Of a stretch of 64,000 bases of DNA, positions 62,707 through 64,000 are shown in pieces. The notes beneath the pieces are model-generated. The model saw only the letters and a list, made by a program, of their open reading frames with translations, was not told where the DNA came from and ran no database searches. Made by a program: the position numbers and the translations under genes. Where the stretch lies: the NCBI RefSeq assembly GCF_020740795.1, contig NC_067312.1:61852405-61916404 (forward strand), in the 5' to 3' direction. This DNA comes from Apus apus. Taxonomy: Eukaryota; Chordata; Aves; Apodiformes; Apodidae. Each line of letters starts with the position of its first letter. The first letter of the stretch is position 1.

Positions 62707-64000
62707 GAAGTTTTTTCAGCTGTTTATTCCTCCAAAATGCATCAGTATGGTGATACTTATGATGAAAATTAGCTTTAACCTGTTGCAAGATTTAACTTCA
62801 TAATTTACTTCTATCCAAAAGTTAATTAAACTTAATATTGAATTTAACTTTAAGAGCAGTAGTTAATAGTTGAGACCTTTGCCTATTTTAATGGAAGTTT
62901 TCAAATAGCTGAAGAACCTTCCTGTTTTTTTTTTCCTACTGTTTATTCCTCCTCATACATGTATGGACAGGGACCAAGTTTGCTGAGGAGGAGTCTGAAG
63001 TAAAAGTAGTTTAGATTTTAAAACAAAAAAGACTTTCACATCATAGTAAGATCAGTTACTTTTCAGTTTTCCAAAAACAGATTATACATGTACTTTATAG
63101 ACAGTCTAAAAATTGTGTTATTTCATTTTTTTTATACTTCAGATTGATAGAGAAATGGAGAAATCAGTTATTAGTTATTTCTCCAACTTGATCACTTCTC
63201 TGCTAATACTGAAGTTCTGCTTATTTGTTTAATGCGCTTGAAAACATGTTTCTTTTATGATTCCTTATGCCTGCATGATAACATCTATGTAGTAACATAA
63301 AAAATAGAGATTTTTGTAGTGGTTAAGTACAAAATGAGTGGTTGTGTTGAATGAGAGATTCACAAAAATAATTATTGCTACTTGTATTAAGATATGAGTA
63401 TTTTGCAAATATGCTGATAATAATTTTGCTTAGGCTCCCCATTCTCTCCCTGGCTTCTTATAATGTGAGACTAGTGTAATCTGAAGGTAATGGAAGTAAC
63501 TACAAAAGTCTCTTTTTACGTTAAGTTTCTTGCATGGAAGAACCTCCCCTTTTATACAGTTCAGCAAGCTACCAGTGTTATAATTTCCCTTTAAGTTCCC
63601 ATCACCAAATTAAATACATCAGTCCAATGGGTATGGCTATAATAAAACATATTGTGTGTTCAAGTTGCAGAACCAATGATGCCTACAGCTTTGGGTCCAG
63701 CATTCCTTAAAATTTCATACCAGTAAACTCAAGTTATTCCTCAGTGTATATAGTTTCTTGGTGTTTTATCCTTGGAGTTGCTTTGTTTGAGCACCAAGTA
63801 ACTGTAGTTATGGCCCATGTTTCCCACCTGCTTAGCTGATAAGGAGATGTGACTGGTGTTCTGTGGCTGATTCCAAGCCAGACATGCTGGTGAAGAGTAT
63901 GCATGTACAAATTGGCAGACAAAATGGAAAAGATTTGAATTCTGCTTATGTAGTTCTTCAACGCTAGGCATGCTAATTTTAGTCCTTCTCTCCTACTTGC
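62707..64000 (+). other. Intron-like DNA to the window end, no exon confirmed
   Basis: AT-rich sequence. One acceptor-like site at 62,970 is followed by a 29-base candidate exon that I do not accept. No other feature is supported. Confidence 0.45.

Noticed and set aside
62971..62999. 29-base candidate exon between ACAG and GTAAAA
   Set aside because: Very short, a weak donor, and a phase that does not continue exon 1 directly; kept only as something RNA-seq could test.

Overview
This window reads as avian nuclear DNA. The decisive evidence is many CR1 non-LTR retrotransposon copies, recognised by their reverse-transcriptase reading frames and by 3' ends that finish in short ATTCTATG-type tails. 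There are also several solo LTRs of bird endogenous retroviruses. Most of the sequence is AT-rich and low in gene density, as in intergenic or intronic DNA of a large bird chromosome. The sequence alone does not let me name the order or species. I see no rRNA, tRNA, CRISPR array, bacterial operon or complete protein-coding gene.

Layout. Positions 1-49,850 look intergenic, or could be intron of an unseen gene. They hold a minus-strand solo LTR (272-1254), a GC-richer LTR-like block (about 3,780-4,739), a plus-strand solo LTR (5,532-6,117), a truncated LTR (8,107-8,575), and a nested cluster at 14,636-16,862 where a short LTR sits inside one CR1 and a second CR1 lies beside it. A perfect 320-bp AGGGA tract lies at 17,161-17,482. 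Further CR1 copies follow at 20,900, 23,640-24,985, 28,132, 35,818-37,026 and elsewhere, and a textbook 719-bp solo LTR with a perfect 5-bp target duplication is at 44,794-45,512.

At about 49,890-50,780 the composition changes sharply to a CpG island. It contains two GC boxes, a palindromic NRF1-type site and an ATG in a strong Kozak context at 50,466, followed after ten codons by a consensus splice donor at 50,496. This is the promoter and first coding exon of a housekeeping-type gene on the plus strand that I could not identify. Everything from 50,496 to the window end behaves as its long first intron and carries two more CR1 insertions (52,238-53,790 and 62,262-62,706).

All transposon reading frames are broken by stops, truncation or loss of catalytic residues, so no autonomous mobile element is present. 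I did not find a convincing new biological system. The points most worth checking are the pure AGGGA tract, the nested LTR-in-CR1 insertion whose empty site can be reconstructed, the short LTR derivative, the two internally deleted CR1 copies and the identity of the CpG-island gene.
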